A stretch of DNA of 64,000 bases from Streptomyces monashensis (lineage in GTDB: Bacteria; Actinomycetota; Actinomycetes; Streptomycetales; Streptomycetaceae), in the NCBI RefSeq assembly GCF_001866665.1, contig NZ_MLYO01000076.1:100913-164912 (forward strand). The letters are read 5' to 3'. Position numbers and translations under genes: made by a program. Under the pieces are notes generated by a model. It was not told the DNA's origin. It did not search any database and saw only the letters and a list, made by a program, of their open reading frames with translations. Shown in pieces: positions 24,870 to 33,942 of this stretch (its first letter is position 1; each line of letters starts with the position of its first letter).

Positions 24870-26945
24870 ATGAGCACGCAGACTTCCGACGGCTTCGAGT
24901 GGACCGACCTGGACCGGCGCGCCGTCGACACGGCCCGTCTGCTGGCGGCCGACGCGGTGCAGAAGGTCGGCAACGGGCATCCGGGCACGGCGATGAGCCT
25001 GGCGCCTGCCGCGTACACGATCTTTCAGAAGGTGATGCGTCATGACCCCGCCGACCCGGAGTGGGCCGGTCGTGACCGCTTCGTCCTCTCCCCCGGTCAC
25101 ACCTCGCTGACCCTCTACACGCAGCTGTTCCTCGCCGGGTACGAGCTGGAGCTGGACGACCTGAAGGCCTTCCGCACCCAGGGCTCCAAGACGCCCGGCC
25201 ACCCGGAGTACGGCCACACCGCCGGCGTCGAGACCACCACCGGCCCGCTCGGCCAGGGCGTCGCCAACGCCGTCGGCATGGCCATGGCCGCCCGCTACGA
25301 GCGCGGTCTGTTCGACCCGCAGGCCCCGGAGGGCACCTCCCCCTTCGACCACACCGTCTGGGCGATCGTCTCCGACGGCGACCTGGAGGAGGGCGTCTCC
25401 GCCGAGGCCTCCTCGCTCGCCGGCCACCAGAAACTCGGCAACCTGGTCTTCGTCTACGACGACAACCACATCTCCATCGAGGGCGACACCGCCACCGCCT
25501 TCTCCGAGGACGTCCTGAAGCGGTACGAGGCCTACGGCTGGCACACCCAGCGCGTCGAGCCGACCGCCGAGGGCGACGTCGACCCCGAGGCCCTCTACCG
25601 GGCGCTGAGGGCCGCGCAGGCCGAGACCGGGCGGCCGTCGATCATCGCGATGCGCACGATCATCGCCTGGCCCGCCCCGAACGCGCGGGGCACCGAGGCC
25701 TCCCACGGCTCCGCGCTCGGCGCGGACGAGATCGCGGCCACCAAGCGGCTTCTCGGTTTCGACCCCGAGCAGACCTTCCAGGTCGAGGACGAGGTTCTCA
25801 AGCACGCCCGCCGGGCACTGGACCGGGGCGCGGAGGCGCACGCCGCCTGGGACCGGCGGATCGCCGAGTGGGCCGGCGCCCGGCCGGAGCGGGCCGCGCT
25901 CTTCGAGCGGATCGGCAAGGGCGAGCTGCCCGCCGGCTGGCAGGACGCGCTGCCGGTGTTCGAGGAGGGCAAGTCGGTCGCGACCCGGGCCGCCTCCGGC
26001 AAGGTCCTCCAGGCGCTCGGCCCGGTGATCCCCGAGCTGTGGGGCGGCTCCGCCGACCTCGCCGGCTCCAACAACACCACGATCGACAAGGCCAGCTCCT
26101 TCCTGCCGCAGGGCAACCCGCTGCCCGGGGCCGACCCGTACGGCCGTACCGTCCACTTCGGCATCCGCGAGTTCTCCATGGCCGCGGAGATGAACGGCAT
26201 CGCCCTGCACGGCAACACCCGGATCTACGGCGGCACCTTCCTGGTGTTCTCCGACTACATGCGCAACGCCGTGCGGATGTCGGCGCTGATGCAGCTCCCG
26301 GTGACGTACGTCTGGACGCACGACTCCGTCGGCCTCGGCGAGGACGGCCCCACCCACCAGCCGGTCGAGCACCTGGCCTCGCTGCGCGCCATCCCGGGCC
26401 TGAACGTCGTCCGCCCGGCGGACGCCAACGAGACCGCGGTCGCCTGGGCCGAGATCCTGAAGAGGCACGCCGTGAACCCCGCCCCGCACGGGCTCGCGCT
26501 CACCCGCCAGGGCGTGCCGGTGTACGCGCCGAACGAGGACGCGGCCAAGGGCGGCTACGTGCTGCGCGAGTCCCAGGCCGAGGCCCCGGAGGTGATCATC
26601 ATCGCGACGGGTTCCGAGGTGCAGCTGGCCGTGGCCGCGCGGGAGACGCTGGAGGCGGAGGGGATCGGCACGCGCGTGGTGTCGATGCCGTCCGTGGAGT
26701 GGTTCGAGGAGCAGGACCAGGCGTACAAGGACTCCGTCCTCCCGCCGTCCGTGAAGGCCCGGGTCGCCGTGGAGGCCGGGATCGGTCTGACCTGGTACCG
26801 CTACGTCGGCGACGCCGGCCGGATCGTCTCCCTGGAGCACTTCGGCGCCTCGGCCGACGCGAAGACCCTGTTCGCCGAGTTCGGTTTCACCCCCGAGAAC
26901 GTCGCCGCCCAGGCCCGCGCGTCGCTCGACGCCGCGCGCGCCTGA
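24870..26945 (+). CDS. tkt: transketolase
   Basis: 691 residues from ATG 24870; a TTG two codons upstream is less likely. This thiamine-diphosphate enzyme moves two-carbon units between sugar phosphates in the non-oxidative pentose phosphate pathway. Clear motifs: GNGHPGTAMSLAPAAY with a catalytic His, the ThDP-binding SDGDLEEGVSAEA..DDNHISIEG, the pyrimidine domain with GIREFSMAAEMNGI, and HDSVGLGEDGPTHQPVEHL. Full length. It is the first gene of an operon with tal, zwf, opcA, pgi and gnd. A second copy of this pathway elsewhere is usual in streptomycetes. Confidence 0.97.
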   Translation: MSTQTSDGFEWTDLDRRAVDTARLLAADAVQKVGNGHPGTAMSLAPAAYTIFQKVMRHDPADPEWAGRDRFVLSPGHTSLTLYTQLFLAGYELELDDLKAFRTQGSKTPGHPEYGHTAGVETTTGPLGQGVANAVGMAMAARYERGLFDPQAPEGTSPFDHTVWAIVSDGDLEEGVSAEASSLAGHQKLGNLVFVYDDNHISIEGDTATAFSEDVLKRYEAYGWHTQRVEPTAEGDVDPEALYRALRAAQAETGRPSIIAMRTIIAWPAPNARGTEASHGSALGADEIAATKRLLGFDPEQTFQVEDEVLKHARRALDRGAEAHAAWDRRIAEWAGARPERAALFERIGKGELPAGWQDALPVFEEGKSVATRAASGKVLQALGPVIPELWGGSADLAGSNNTTIDKASSFLPQGNPLPGADPYGRTVHFGIREFSMAAEMNGIALHGNTRIYGGTFLVFSDYMRNAVRMSALMQLPVTYVWTHDSVGLGEDGPTHQPVEHLASLRAIPGLNVVRPADANETAVAWAEILKRHAVNPAPHGLALTRQGVPVYAPNEDAAKGGYVLRESQAEAPEVIIIATGSEVQLAVAARETLEAEGIGTRVVSMPSVEWFEEQDQAYKDSVLPPSVKARVAVEAGIGLTWYRYVGDAGRIVSLEHFGASADAKTLFAEFGFTPENVAAQARASLDAARA

Positions 26946-26985
26946 ACCCGACGCGACAACACAACTCAACCGGAAATCAAGAAAG

Positions 26986-28131
26986 ATGACTGACGTGACC
27001 GAAGCAATCGCCACCGCCGGAGCCCTTGAGCGCCTCGCCCACGAGGGGGTCTCCGTCTGGCTGGACGACCTGTCGCGGGGGCGTATCGCCTCGGGCAACC
27101 TGACGGAGCTGATCGAGAGCAAGAACGTCGTCGGCGTCACCACCAACCCGTCGATCTTCCAGGCGGCCATCGGCTCCGGTGCGGGGTACGAGGAGCAGCT
27201 CACCGATCTCGCCGTGCGCGGGGTGACGGTGGACGAGGCGGTGCGGATGATGACGACCGCCGACGTGCGAGCCGCATCCGATATTCTGCATTCTGTATAC
27301 ACCGCCTCCGAGGGGCGCGACGGCCGCGTCTCCATCGAGGTCGACCCGCGCCTCGCCCACGCGACCGAGGCCACGATCGCCGAGGCCAAGCAGCTCGCCT
27401 GGCTGGTGGACCGGCCCAACGTGATGATCAAGATCCCGGCGACGAAGGCGGGCCTGCCGGCGATCACCGAGGTCGTCGGGCTCGGCATCAGCGTGAACGT
27501 GACCCTGATCTTCTCGCTGGAGCGCTACCGCGAGGTCATGGCCGCCTACCTGGCCGGCCTGGAGAAGGCCCGCGAGCGCGGCATCGACCTCGCCACGATC
27601 CACTCGGTGGCGTCCTTCTTCGTCTCCCGCGTGGACTCCGAGATCGACAAGCGGCTGACCGCCCTCGGCACCGACGAGGCCCTCGCCCTCAAGGGCCGCG
27701 CGGCCCTCGCCAACGCCCGGCTCGCCTACGAGGCGTACGAGGAGGTCTTCGGCTCCGAGCGCTGGCTGGCGCTCGCCGCGCGGAAGGCGAACAGGCAGCG
27801 TCCGCTGTGGGCGTCCACCGGCGTGAAGGACCCCGCGTACAAGGACACCCTCTACGTGGACGAGCTGGTCGCGCCCGGCACCGTCAACACGATGCCGGAG
27901 GCCACGCTGAACGCGGTCGCCGACCACGGCGAGATCACCGGCGACACGGTGACCGGCGGCTATGCGCAGGCCCGTGCCGACCTCGACGCGGTCGGGAAGC
28001 TCGGCATCTCCTACGACGAGATCGTCCAGCAGCTGGAGGACGAGGGCGTCGCCAAGTTCGAGGCGGCCTGGCAGGACCTGCTGGACGCCGTAGCGAAGTC
28101 CCTGGAGAACAAGGGAGTTGACGCCCGATGA
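26986..28131 (+). CDS. tal: transaldolase
   Basis: 381 residues, the long actinobacterial class. It transfers dihydroxyacetone units from sedoheptulose 7-phosphate to glyceraldehyde 3-phosphate. VGVTTNPSIFQAAI near residue 50 and the Schiff-base lysine in NVMIKIPATKAGLPAI near 147 are intact, and DTLYVDELVAPGTVNTMP is typical. It starts 40 nt after tkt and overlaps zwf by 4 nt (ATGA). A short patch of atypical codons (27272-27302, encoding RAASDILHSVYTA) stands out. Confidence 0.97.
   Translation: MTDVTEAIATAGALERLAHEGVSVWLDDLSRGRIASGNLTELIESKNVVGVTTNPSIFQAAIGSGAGYEEQLTDLAVRGVTVDEAVRMMTTADVRAASDILHSVYTASEGRDGRVSIEVDPRLAHATEATIAEAKQLAWLVDRPNVMIKIPATKAGLPAITEVVGLGISVNVTLIFSLERYREVMAAYLAGLEKARERGIDLATIHSVASFFVSRVDSEIDKRLTALGTDEALALKGRAALANARLAYEAYEEVFGSERWLALAARKANRQRPLWASTGVKDPAYKDTLYVDELVAPGTVNTMPEATLNAVADHGEITGDTVTGGYAQARADLDAVGKLGISYDEIVQQLEDEGVAKFEAAWQDLLDAVAKSLENKGVDAR
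27272..27302. other. AT-rich atypical-codon patch inside tal
   Basis: About 30 bp with codons GCA, GAT, ATT, CAT, TCT and GTA in a gene that otherwise uses G/C-ending codons. It contains TTCTGCATTCTGTATAC (27284-27300), similar in texture to the patches at 8161-8233 and 11482-11514. Confidence 0.35.
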
Positions 28132-29804
28132 CCGAGAACGCGCCCGCCGCCGCGGCACCCGCCGCCGCGGCACCCGCCGCCGCGGCACCCGCCGCCGCGG
28201 CACCCGCCGCTGCGGCACCCGCGAAGGCGCAGGCGCCGGCGACGTCGCCGGCGCAGGTGACCGTGCCGGTGGGTCCGGCCGCCGGCTGGGAGAACCCGCT
28301 GCGGGACACCCGTGACCGGCGCCTGCCCCGGATCGCCGGTCCGTCCGGTCTGGTCATCTTCGGGGTGACCGGTGACCTGTCCCGCAAGAAGCTGATGCCG
28401 GCCGTGTACGACCTGGCCAACCGCGGTCTGCTGCCGCCGGGCTTCTCGCTGGTGGGCTTCGCCCGCCGGGAGTGGGAGGACCAGGACTTCGCGCAGGTCG
28501 TGCACGACTCCGTGCGTGAGCACTCCCGCACCCCGTTCCGCGAGGAGGTGTGGCAGCAGCTCGCCGAGGGCATGCGGTTCATCCCCGGCGACTTCGACGA
28601 CGACACCGCGTTCAAGCAGCTCAAGGACGCCGTCGAGGAGCTGGACGCCTCCCGCGGCACCGGCGGCAACTTCGCCTTCTACCTCTCGGTGCCGCCGAAG
28701 TTCTTCCCGAAGGTCGTGCAGCAGCTGAAGAAGCACGGCCTGGCCTCCCCGCCCGCGGGTTCCTGGCGGCGTGCGGTCATCGAGAAGCCGTTCGGCCACG
28801 ACCTCGGCAGCGCCCGCGAGCTGAACGCGCTCGTGCACGACGTGTTCGAGCCGGACCAGGTGTTCCGCATCGACCACTATCTGGGCAAGGAGACCGTCCA
28901 GAACATCCTGGCGCTGCGCTTCGCCAACCAGATGTACGAGCCGATCTGGAACCGGTCGTACGTCGACCATGTGCAGATCACCATGGCCGAGGACATCGGC
29001 ATCGGCGGCCGGGCCGGCTACTACGACGGTATCGGCGCCGCCCGTGACGTCATCCAGAACCACCTGCTCCAGCTGATGGCGCTCACCGCCATGGAGGAGC
29101 CCATCGCGTTCGACGCGGAGGCGCTGCTCACCGAGAAGCTGAAGGTGCTCAAGTCGGTGCGGCTGCCGGCGGAGCTCGGCAGGCACACCGTGCGCGGGCA
29201 GTACGCCGAGGGCTGGCAGGGCGGCGAGAAGGTCGTGGGCTACCTCCAGGAGGAGGGCATCGACCCGAAGTCGAAGACCGACACCTTCGCCGCGATCAAG
29301 CTGGGCATCGACAACCGCCGCTGGGCGGGCGTGCCGTTCTACCTGCGCACCGGCAAACGCCTGGGCCGCCGGGTCACCGAGATCGCGGTCGTCTTCAAGC
29401 GGGCCCCGCACTCCCCCTTCGACTCCACGGCGACGGAGGAGCTCGGCCAGAACGCGATCGTCATCCGCGTCCAGCCCGACGAGGGCATGACCGTCCGCTT
29501 CGGCTCCAAGGTGCCGGGCACCTCGATGGAGATCCGGGACGTGTCGATGGACTTCGCCTACGGCGAGTCGTTCACCGAGTCGAGCCCGGAGGCGTACGAG
29601 CGGCTCATCCTGGACGTGCTGCTCGGCGACGCGAATTTGTTCCCCCGTCACCAGGAAGTGGAAGAGTCCTGGAAGATCCTCGACCCGATCGAGGAGTACT
29701 GGGCGGCGCACGGCCGTCCGGCGCAGTACGCGTCGGGCAGCTGGGGACCGACGGAAGCCGACGAGATGCTCGCACGAGACGGACGGAGCTGGCGCAGGCC
29801 ATGA
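28128..29804 (+). CDS. zwf: glucose-6-phosphate dehydrogenase
   Basis: 558 residues, longer than the usual ~510 because of an N-terminal extension of ~50 residues with five AAAAP units. The enzyme oxidises glucose 6-phosphate to the lactone with NADP. The NAD(P) motif GVTGDLSRKKLMPAVY near residue 80, the active-site RIDHYLGKETVQN near 247 and PFYLRTGKRL are intact. It overlaps tal and opcA by 4 nt each, so the three are translationally coupled. The Ala/Pro leader is encoded by a 15-bp minisatellite and may be variable between strains. Confidence 0.97.
   Translation: MTENAPAAAAPAAAAPAAAAPAAAAPAAAAPAKAQAPATSPAQVTVPVGPAAGWENPLRDTRDRRLPRIAGPSGLVIFGVTGDLSRKKLMPAVYDLANRGLLPPGFSLVGFARREWEDQDFAQVVHDSVREHSRTPFREEVWQQLAEGMRFIPGDFDDDTAFKQLKDAVEELDASRGTGGNFAFYLSVPPKFFPKVVQQLKKHGLASPPAGSWRRAVIEKPFGHDLGSARELNALVHDVFEPDQVFRIDHYLGKETVQNILALRFANQMYEPIWNRSYVDHVQITMAEDIGIGGRAGYYDGIGAARDVIQNHLLQLMALTAMEEPIAFDAEALLTEKLKVLKSVRLPAELGRHTVRGQYAEGWQGGEKVVGYLQEEGIDPKSKTDTFAAIKLGIDNRRWAGVPFYLRTGKRLGRRVTEIAVVFKRAPHSPFDSTATEELGQNAIVIRVQPDEGMTVRFGSKVPGTSMEIRDVSMDFAYGESFTESSPEAYERLILDVLLGDANLFPRHQEVEESWKILDPIEEYWAAHGRPAQYASGSWGPTEADEMLARDGRSWRRP
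28141..28215 (+). repeat. 15-bp in-frame minisatellite, five copies
   Basis: Five tandem units of CACCCGCCGCCGCGG (first unit begins CG, last has CTG for CCG) encode repeated AAAAP at the zwf N-terminus. Copy number could change by slippage without shifting the frame. Confidence 0.9.
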
Positions 29805-30727
29805 AGATCGACCTGACCGACACCACGGCAAGCAAGATCAACAAGGCGTTGGTGCAGGGCCGCCGCGCCATCGGCACCCCGGCCGTGGGCATGGTCCTGA
29901 CGATGGTCATCGTCACGGACGAGGAGAACGCCTACGACTCGATCAAGGCCGCCGAGGAAGCCTCGCACGAGCACCCCTCGCGGACCCTGGTCGTCATCAA
30001 GCGGCACGCCCGCACCCTGCGCGACCGCACCCACTCCCGGCTCGACGCCGAGGTCCGGGTCGGCTCGGAGGCCGGCGCCGGCGAGACGGTCGTGCTGCGC
30101 ACCTACGGCGAGGTGTCCGACCACGCCGACTCGGTCGTCCTGCCGCTGCTGCTGCCGGACGCCCCGGTCGTGGTGTGGTGGCCGGTGGAGGCCCCCGACA
30201 CCCCGTCCAAGGACCCGCTCGGCGCGCTCGCCCAGCGCCGGATCACCGACCTGTACGCGGCGCTCAAGCCGATGGAGGTCCTGGAGACCCGGGCCCGCAA
30301 CTACGCGCCCGGCGACACCGATCTCGCCTGGACCCGGCTGACGCTGTGGCGATCGATGCTGGCCGCCGCCCTGGACCAGGCCCGCACGAAGATCACCTCG
30401 GCAGCCGTCGAGGCCGAGGCCGACAACCCCAGCGCCGAACTGCTCTCGCGCTGGCTGGAGGCCCGGCTGAAGGTGCGCGTGGACCGCGTGGTCACCGCCG
30501 GACCGGTCGTCACCGCCGTGCGCCTCGGCACCGCGAACGGCGAGATCGTCATCGACCGGCCCGAGGGCCCGCTCGCGACGCTGACCCTGCCGGGCCAGCC
30601 GCCGCGGACCCTCGCGCTCAAGGTCCGCCCCACCTCCGAACTCATCGCCGAGGAGCTGCGCCGCCTCGACGCCGACGAGATGTACGCCATCGCCCTGAAG
30701 GGCGAGGCCGCCAAGGAGAACGCCTGA
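29801..30727 (+). CDS. opcA: glucose-6-phosphate dehydrogenase assembly protein OpcA
   Basis: 308 residues. It matches OpcA, the actinobacterial and cyanobacterial factor that promotes assembly and activity of glucose-6-phosphate dehydrogenase. Visible family features: MKIDLTDTTASKINKALVQGRRAIG at the start, SRTLVVIKRH, and the Trp-rich LPDAPVVVWWPVEAP near residue 120. It overlaps the zwf stop by 4 nt and sits just before pgi, the usual order. Confidence 0.95.
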   Translation: MKIDLTDTTASKINKALVQGRRAIGTPAVGMVLTMVIVTDEENAYDSIKAAEEASHEHPSRTLVVIKRHARTLRDRTHSRLDAEVRVGSEAGAGETVVLRTYGEVSDHADSVVLPLLLPDAPVVVWWPVEAPDTPSKDPLGALAQRRITDLYAALKPMEVLETRARNYAPGDTDLAWTRLTLWRSMLAAALDQARTKITSAAVEAEADNPSAELLSRWLEARLKVRVDRVVTAGPVVTAVRLGTANGEIVIDRPEGPLATLTLPGQPPRTLALKVRPTSELIAEELRRLDADEMYAIALKGEAAKENA

Positions 30728-30728
30728 C

Positions 30729-32396
30729 ATGGCAGCGACCCAGCGAACCGGGTTTCCCCAGCTCACCCACCGGCCCGAGTGGACGGCTCTCGCCGACCAC
30801 CGCGCCGAGGGCCGGCCGCACCTGCGCGAGCTGTTCGCGCAGGACCCCGGCCGCGCCGAGCGGTACGTCGTACGGGTCGGGGACCTGTACATCGACTACA
30901 GCAAGCACCTGATCACCGACGAGACGCTGGCCCTCCTGCAGGAACTCGCCACCGCCACGGACGTGTTCGGCCTGCGGGACGCCATGTTCCGCGGCGAGAA
31001 GATCAACGTCACCGAGGACCGGGCCGTGCTGCACACCGCGCTGCGCGCCCCGCGCGACGCGGTGATCGAGGTCGACGGCGAGAACGTGGTGCCGAAGGTG
31101 CACGCGGTCCTCGACACGATGGCGCGCTTCGCCGACCGGGTCCGCTCCGGCGAGTGGACCGGCCACACCGGCAGGCGGATCAGGAACGTCGTCAACATCG
31201 GCATCGGCGGCTCCGACCTCGGCCCCGCGATGGCGTACGAGGCCCTGCGCCCGTACACCGCACGGGAGTTGACGTTCCGCTTCGTGTCCAACGTGGACGG
31301 CGCCGACCTGCACGAGGCGACCCGCGACCTGGACCCGGCGGAGACCCTGTTCATCGTCGCGTCCAAGACGTTCACGACGATCGAGACGATCACCAACGCG
31401 ACCTCGGCGCGTTCGTGGCTGCTGAGGGCGTTCGACGGCGACGACAAGGCCGTGGCGAAGCACTTCGTGGCCCTGTCCACGAACGCCGGGAAGGTCACCG
31501 AGTTCGGCATCGACCCGGACAACATGTTCGAGTTCTGGGACTGGGTCGGCGGCCGCTACTCGTACGACTCCGCCATCGGGCTGTCCCTGATGATCGCGAT
31601 CGGCCCGGACCGCTTCCGCGAGATGCTGGACGGCTTCCACCTGGTCGACGAGCACTTCCGCACCGCCCCCGCCGAGGCCAACGCCCCGCTGCTGCTGGGC
31701 CTGCTGGGTGTCTGGTACGGCGACTTCTTCGACGCGCAGTCGCACGCGGTGCTGCCGTACAGCCACTACCTGTCGAAGTTCACCGCCTACCTCCAGCAGC
31801 TGGACATGGAGTCCAACGGCAAGTCGGTGCAGCGCGACGGCAGGCCCGTCGAGTGGCAGACCGGGCCGGTGGTGTGGGGCACGCCCGGCACCAACGGGCA
31901 GCACGCGTACTACCAGTTGATCCACCAGGGCACCAAGCTGATCCCGGCGGACTTCATCGGCTTCGCCCGCCCGGCCGGCGAGCTGAGCGGGGAACTCAGG
32001 GCGCAGCACGACCTGTTGATGGCCAACTTCTTCGCCCAGACCCAGGCCCTCGCCTTCGGCAAGAGCGCCGAGGAGGTCCGCGCGGAGGGCGTGGCCGAGG
32101 AGCAGGTGGCGCACCGCACCTTCCACGGCGACCACCCCACCACCACGATCCTGGCCGGCGAGCCGACCCCGTCCGTGCTCGGCCAGCTCATCGCCCTCTA
32201 CGAGCACAAGGTGTTCGTCCAGGGCGCGATCTGGAACATCGACTCCTTCGACCAGTGGGGCGTCGAACTCGGCAAGGTCCTCGCCAAGCGCGTCGAGCCC
32301 GCTCTCACCGAGGGCGCGGACGTCCCCGGTCTCGACCCCTCCTCGAAGGCCCTCGTCGCCGCCTACCGCACTCTCAAGAACGCAACGGAGAACTGA
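30729..32396 (+). CDS. pgi: glucose-6-phosphate isomerase
   Basis: 555 residues, full length. It interconverts glucose 6-phosphate and fructose 6-phosphate, linking the pathway to glycolysis. Signatures visible: VVNIGIGGSDLGPAMAYEAL near residue 157, SKTFTTIETITNA, NAGKVTEFGID, FDQWGVELGKVLAKRVEP at the C-terminus, and LDMESNGKSVQRDG. It begins 1 nt after the opcA stop. Confidence 0.97.
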   Translation: MAATQRTGFPQLTHRPEWTALADHRAEGRPHLRELFAQDPGRAERYVVRVGDLYIDYSKHLITDETLALLQELATATDVFGLRDAMFRGEKINVTEDRAVLHTALRAPRDAVIEVDGENVVPKVHAVLDTMARFADRVRSGEWTGHTGRRIRNVVNIGIGGSDLGPAMAYEALRPYTARELTFRFVSNVDGADLHEATRDLDPAETLFIVASKTFTTIETITNATSARSWLLRAFDGDDKAVAKHFVALSTNAGKVTEFGIDPDNMFEFWDWVGGRYSYDSAIGLSLMIAIGPDRFREMLDGFHLVDEHFRTAPAEANAPLLLGLLGVWYGDFFDAQSHAVLPYSHYLSKFTAYLQQLDMESNGKSVQRDGRPVEWQTGPVVWGTPGTNGQHAYYQLIHQGTKLIPADFIGFARPAGELSGELRAQHDLLMANFFAQTQALAFGKSAEEVRAEGVAEEQVAHRTFHGDHPTTTILAGEPTPSVLGQLIALYEHKVFVQGAIWNIDSFDQWGVELGKVLAKRVEPALTEGADVPGLDPSSKALVAAYRTLKNATEN

Positions 32397-32398
32397 TC

Positions 32399-33277
32399 AT
32401 GCAGCTCGGTCTCATCGGTCTCGGCAAGATGGGCGGCAACATGCGCGAGCGGATCCGCCGCGCCGGCCACACCGTCATCGGCTACGACCGCAACCCCGAC
32501 GTCTCCGACGTCAAGTCCCTCGAAGAGCTGGTCGAGAAGCTCGACGCGCCCCGCCACATCTGGGTGATGGTCCCGGCCGGCACCGCCACCCAGACCGTCG
32601 TCGACGAACTCGGCGACCTGCTCCAGCCCGGCGACACGGTCATCGACGGCGGCAACTCCCGCTGGACCGACGACGAGAAGCACGCCGCGGCCCTCGCCAT
32701 CAAGGGCATCGGCTTCGTCGACGCCGGTGTCTCCGGCGGCGTGTGGGGCCTGCAGAACGGCTACGCGCTCATGGTCGGCGGCGACAAGGAGCACGTCGAG
32801 CGGCTGCACCCGATCTTCGAGGCGCTCAAGCCGGAGGGCCCCTACGGCTACGTCCACGCGGGCCGGGTCGGCGCCGGGCACTTCTCCAAGATGGTCCACA
32901 ACGGCATCGAGTACGCCATGATGCAGGCGTACGCCGAGGGCTGGGAGCTGCTGGAGAAGGTGCACTCGGTGGAGAACGTGCGCGAGGTGTTCCGCTCCTG
33001 GCAGGAGGGCACCGTCATCCGCTCCTGGCTGCTCGACCTCGCGGTCAACGCCCTGGACGAGGACGAGCACCTGGAGAAGCTGCGCGGCTACGCGGAGGAC
33101 TCCGGCGAGGGCCGCTGGACGGTCGAGGCGGCCATCGACAACGCCGTCCCGCTGCCCGCGATCACGGCGTCGCTGTTCGCCCGGTTCGCCTCGCGCCAGG
33201 ACGACTCCCCGCAGATGAAGATGATCGCCGCGCTGCGCAACCAGTTCGGCGGCCACGCGGTCGAGAAGAAGGGCTGA
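32399..33277 (+). CDS. gnd: 6-phosphogluconate dehydrogenase, decarboxylating (short type)
   Basis: 292 residues, the short NAD-type class (about 300 residues) rather than the ~470-residue NADP enzyme. It converts 6-phosphogluconate to ribulose 5-phosphate and CO2. The Rossmann start QLGLIGLGKMGGNM, DGGNSRWTDD, the substrate-binding DAGVSGGVWGLQNGYALMVGG and the catalytic-Lys region HFSKMVHNGIEYAMMQAY are present. It begins 2 nt after the pgi stop. No lactonase gene is in this operon. Confidence 0.95.
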   Translation: MQLGLIGLGKMGGNMRERIRRAGHTVIGYDRNPDVSDVKSLEELVEKLDAPRHIWVMVPAGTATQTVVDELGDLLQPGDTVIDGGNSRWTDDEKHAAALAIKGIGFVDAGVSGGVWGLQNGYALMVGGDKEHVERLHPIFEALKPEGPYGYVHAGRVGAGHFSKMVHNGIEYAMMQAYAEGWELLEKVHSVENVREVFRSWQEGTVIRSWLLDLAVNALDEDEHLEKLRGYAEDSGEGRWTVEAAIDNAVPLPAITASLFARFASRQDDSPQMKMIAALRNQFGGHAVEKKG

Positions 33278-33283
33278 ACCACC

Positions 33284-33877
33284 GTGGGGGACCTCCTGCT
33301 GGTCCGCCACGGTGAGACGGAGTGGAGCCTGTCGGGCCAGCACACCAGCTGGACCGACCTGCCCCTGACCGAGCACGGCGAGGAACAGGCCAAGTCCCTC
33401 GCCCCGCTCCTCACCGGGCGGACGTACGCCCGCGCGCTGGCCAGCCCGCTGGGCCGCGCGATACGCACCGCCGAACTGGCGGGCCTGAGCGGGCTCGTGA
33501 CCGACCCCGACCTGCACGAGTGGGACTACGGCGGCTACGAGGGCATCACCACGGCCGACATCCACACCACCCGCCCCGGCTGGGACCTGTGGACCGACGG
33601 TGTGCCGCCCGGCCCCGAGGGCCACCCGGGCGAGTCGCCCGCGCAGATCGGCGCCCGCGCCGACCGGGTGCTGGCCCGGGTCGACACGGCGCTCGCCGAG
33701 GGCGCCGGGGACGTGGTCCTCGTGGCCCACGCCCACTTCCTGCGGGTGCTCACCGCCCGCCGGCTGGGCCTCGCACCCGCCGAGGGCCGGCTGTTCCAGC
33801 TGGCCACCGGCACGGTCAGCCGGCTCTCCACCGAGCACGGCCGGCCCGTGATCGCCGAGTGGAACAGGCGGGCGTGA
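33284..33877 (+). CDS. histidine phosphatase family protein
   Basis: 197 residues from GTG 33284, 6 nt after gnd. Phosphoglycerate-mutase-like fold: catalytic LLVRHGETEWSL at residue 5, HEWDYGGYEG near 80, and the second histidine in VLVAHAHFLRVL near 150. It probably dephosphorylates a sugar phosphate of the pentose phosphate pathway. As last gene of the operon it could act on an overflow product. Specific substrate unknown. Confidence 0.88.
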   Translation: MGDLLLVRHGETEWSLSGQHTSWTDLPLTEHGEEQAKSLAPLLTGRTYARALASPLGRAIRTAELAGLSGLVTDPDLHEWDYGGYEGITTADIHTTRPGWDLWTDGVPPGPEGHPGESPAQIGARADRVLARVDTALAEGAGDVVLVAHAHFLRVLTARRLGLAPAEGRLFQLATGTVSRLSTEHGRPVIAEWNRRA

Positions 33878-33906
33878 CGGCCGTCAGCCGTACGCCCGCC
33901 CGTCCC

Positions 33907-33942
33907 GCGGCCCGGTTCACCCCCTGCGGTGGGCCGGGCCGC
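33907..33942. terminator. hairpin at end of pentose-phosphate operon
   Basis: GCGGCCCGG at 33907-33915 pairs with CCGGGCCGC at 33934-33942, with an inner CACC/GGTG pair. It overlaps the last codons of the convergent membrane glycosyltransferase gene and could stop transcription from both sides. Confidence 0.5.

Noticed and set aside
24864..24870. TTG 24864 as transketolase start
   Set aside because: ATG 24870 gives the usual MST- start of streptomycete transketolases; the difference is two residues.
28141..28215. Possible CRISPR array
   Set aside because: The units are contiguous 15-mers without spacers and encode an in-frame Ala/Pro repeat.
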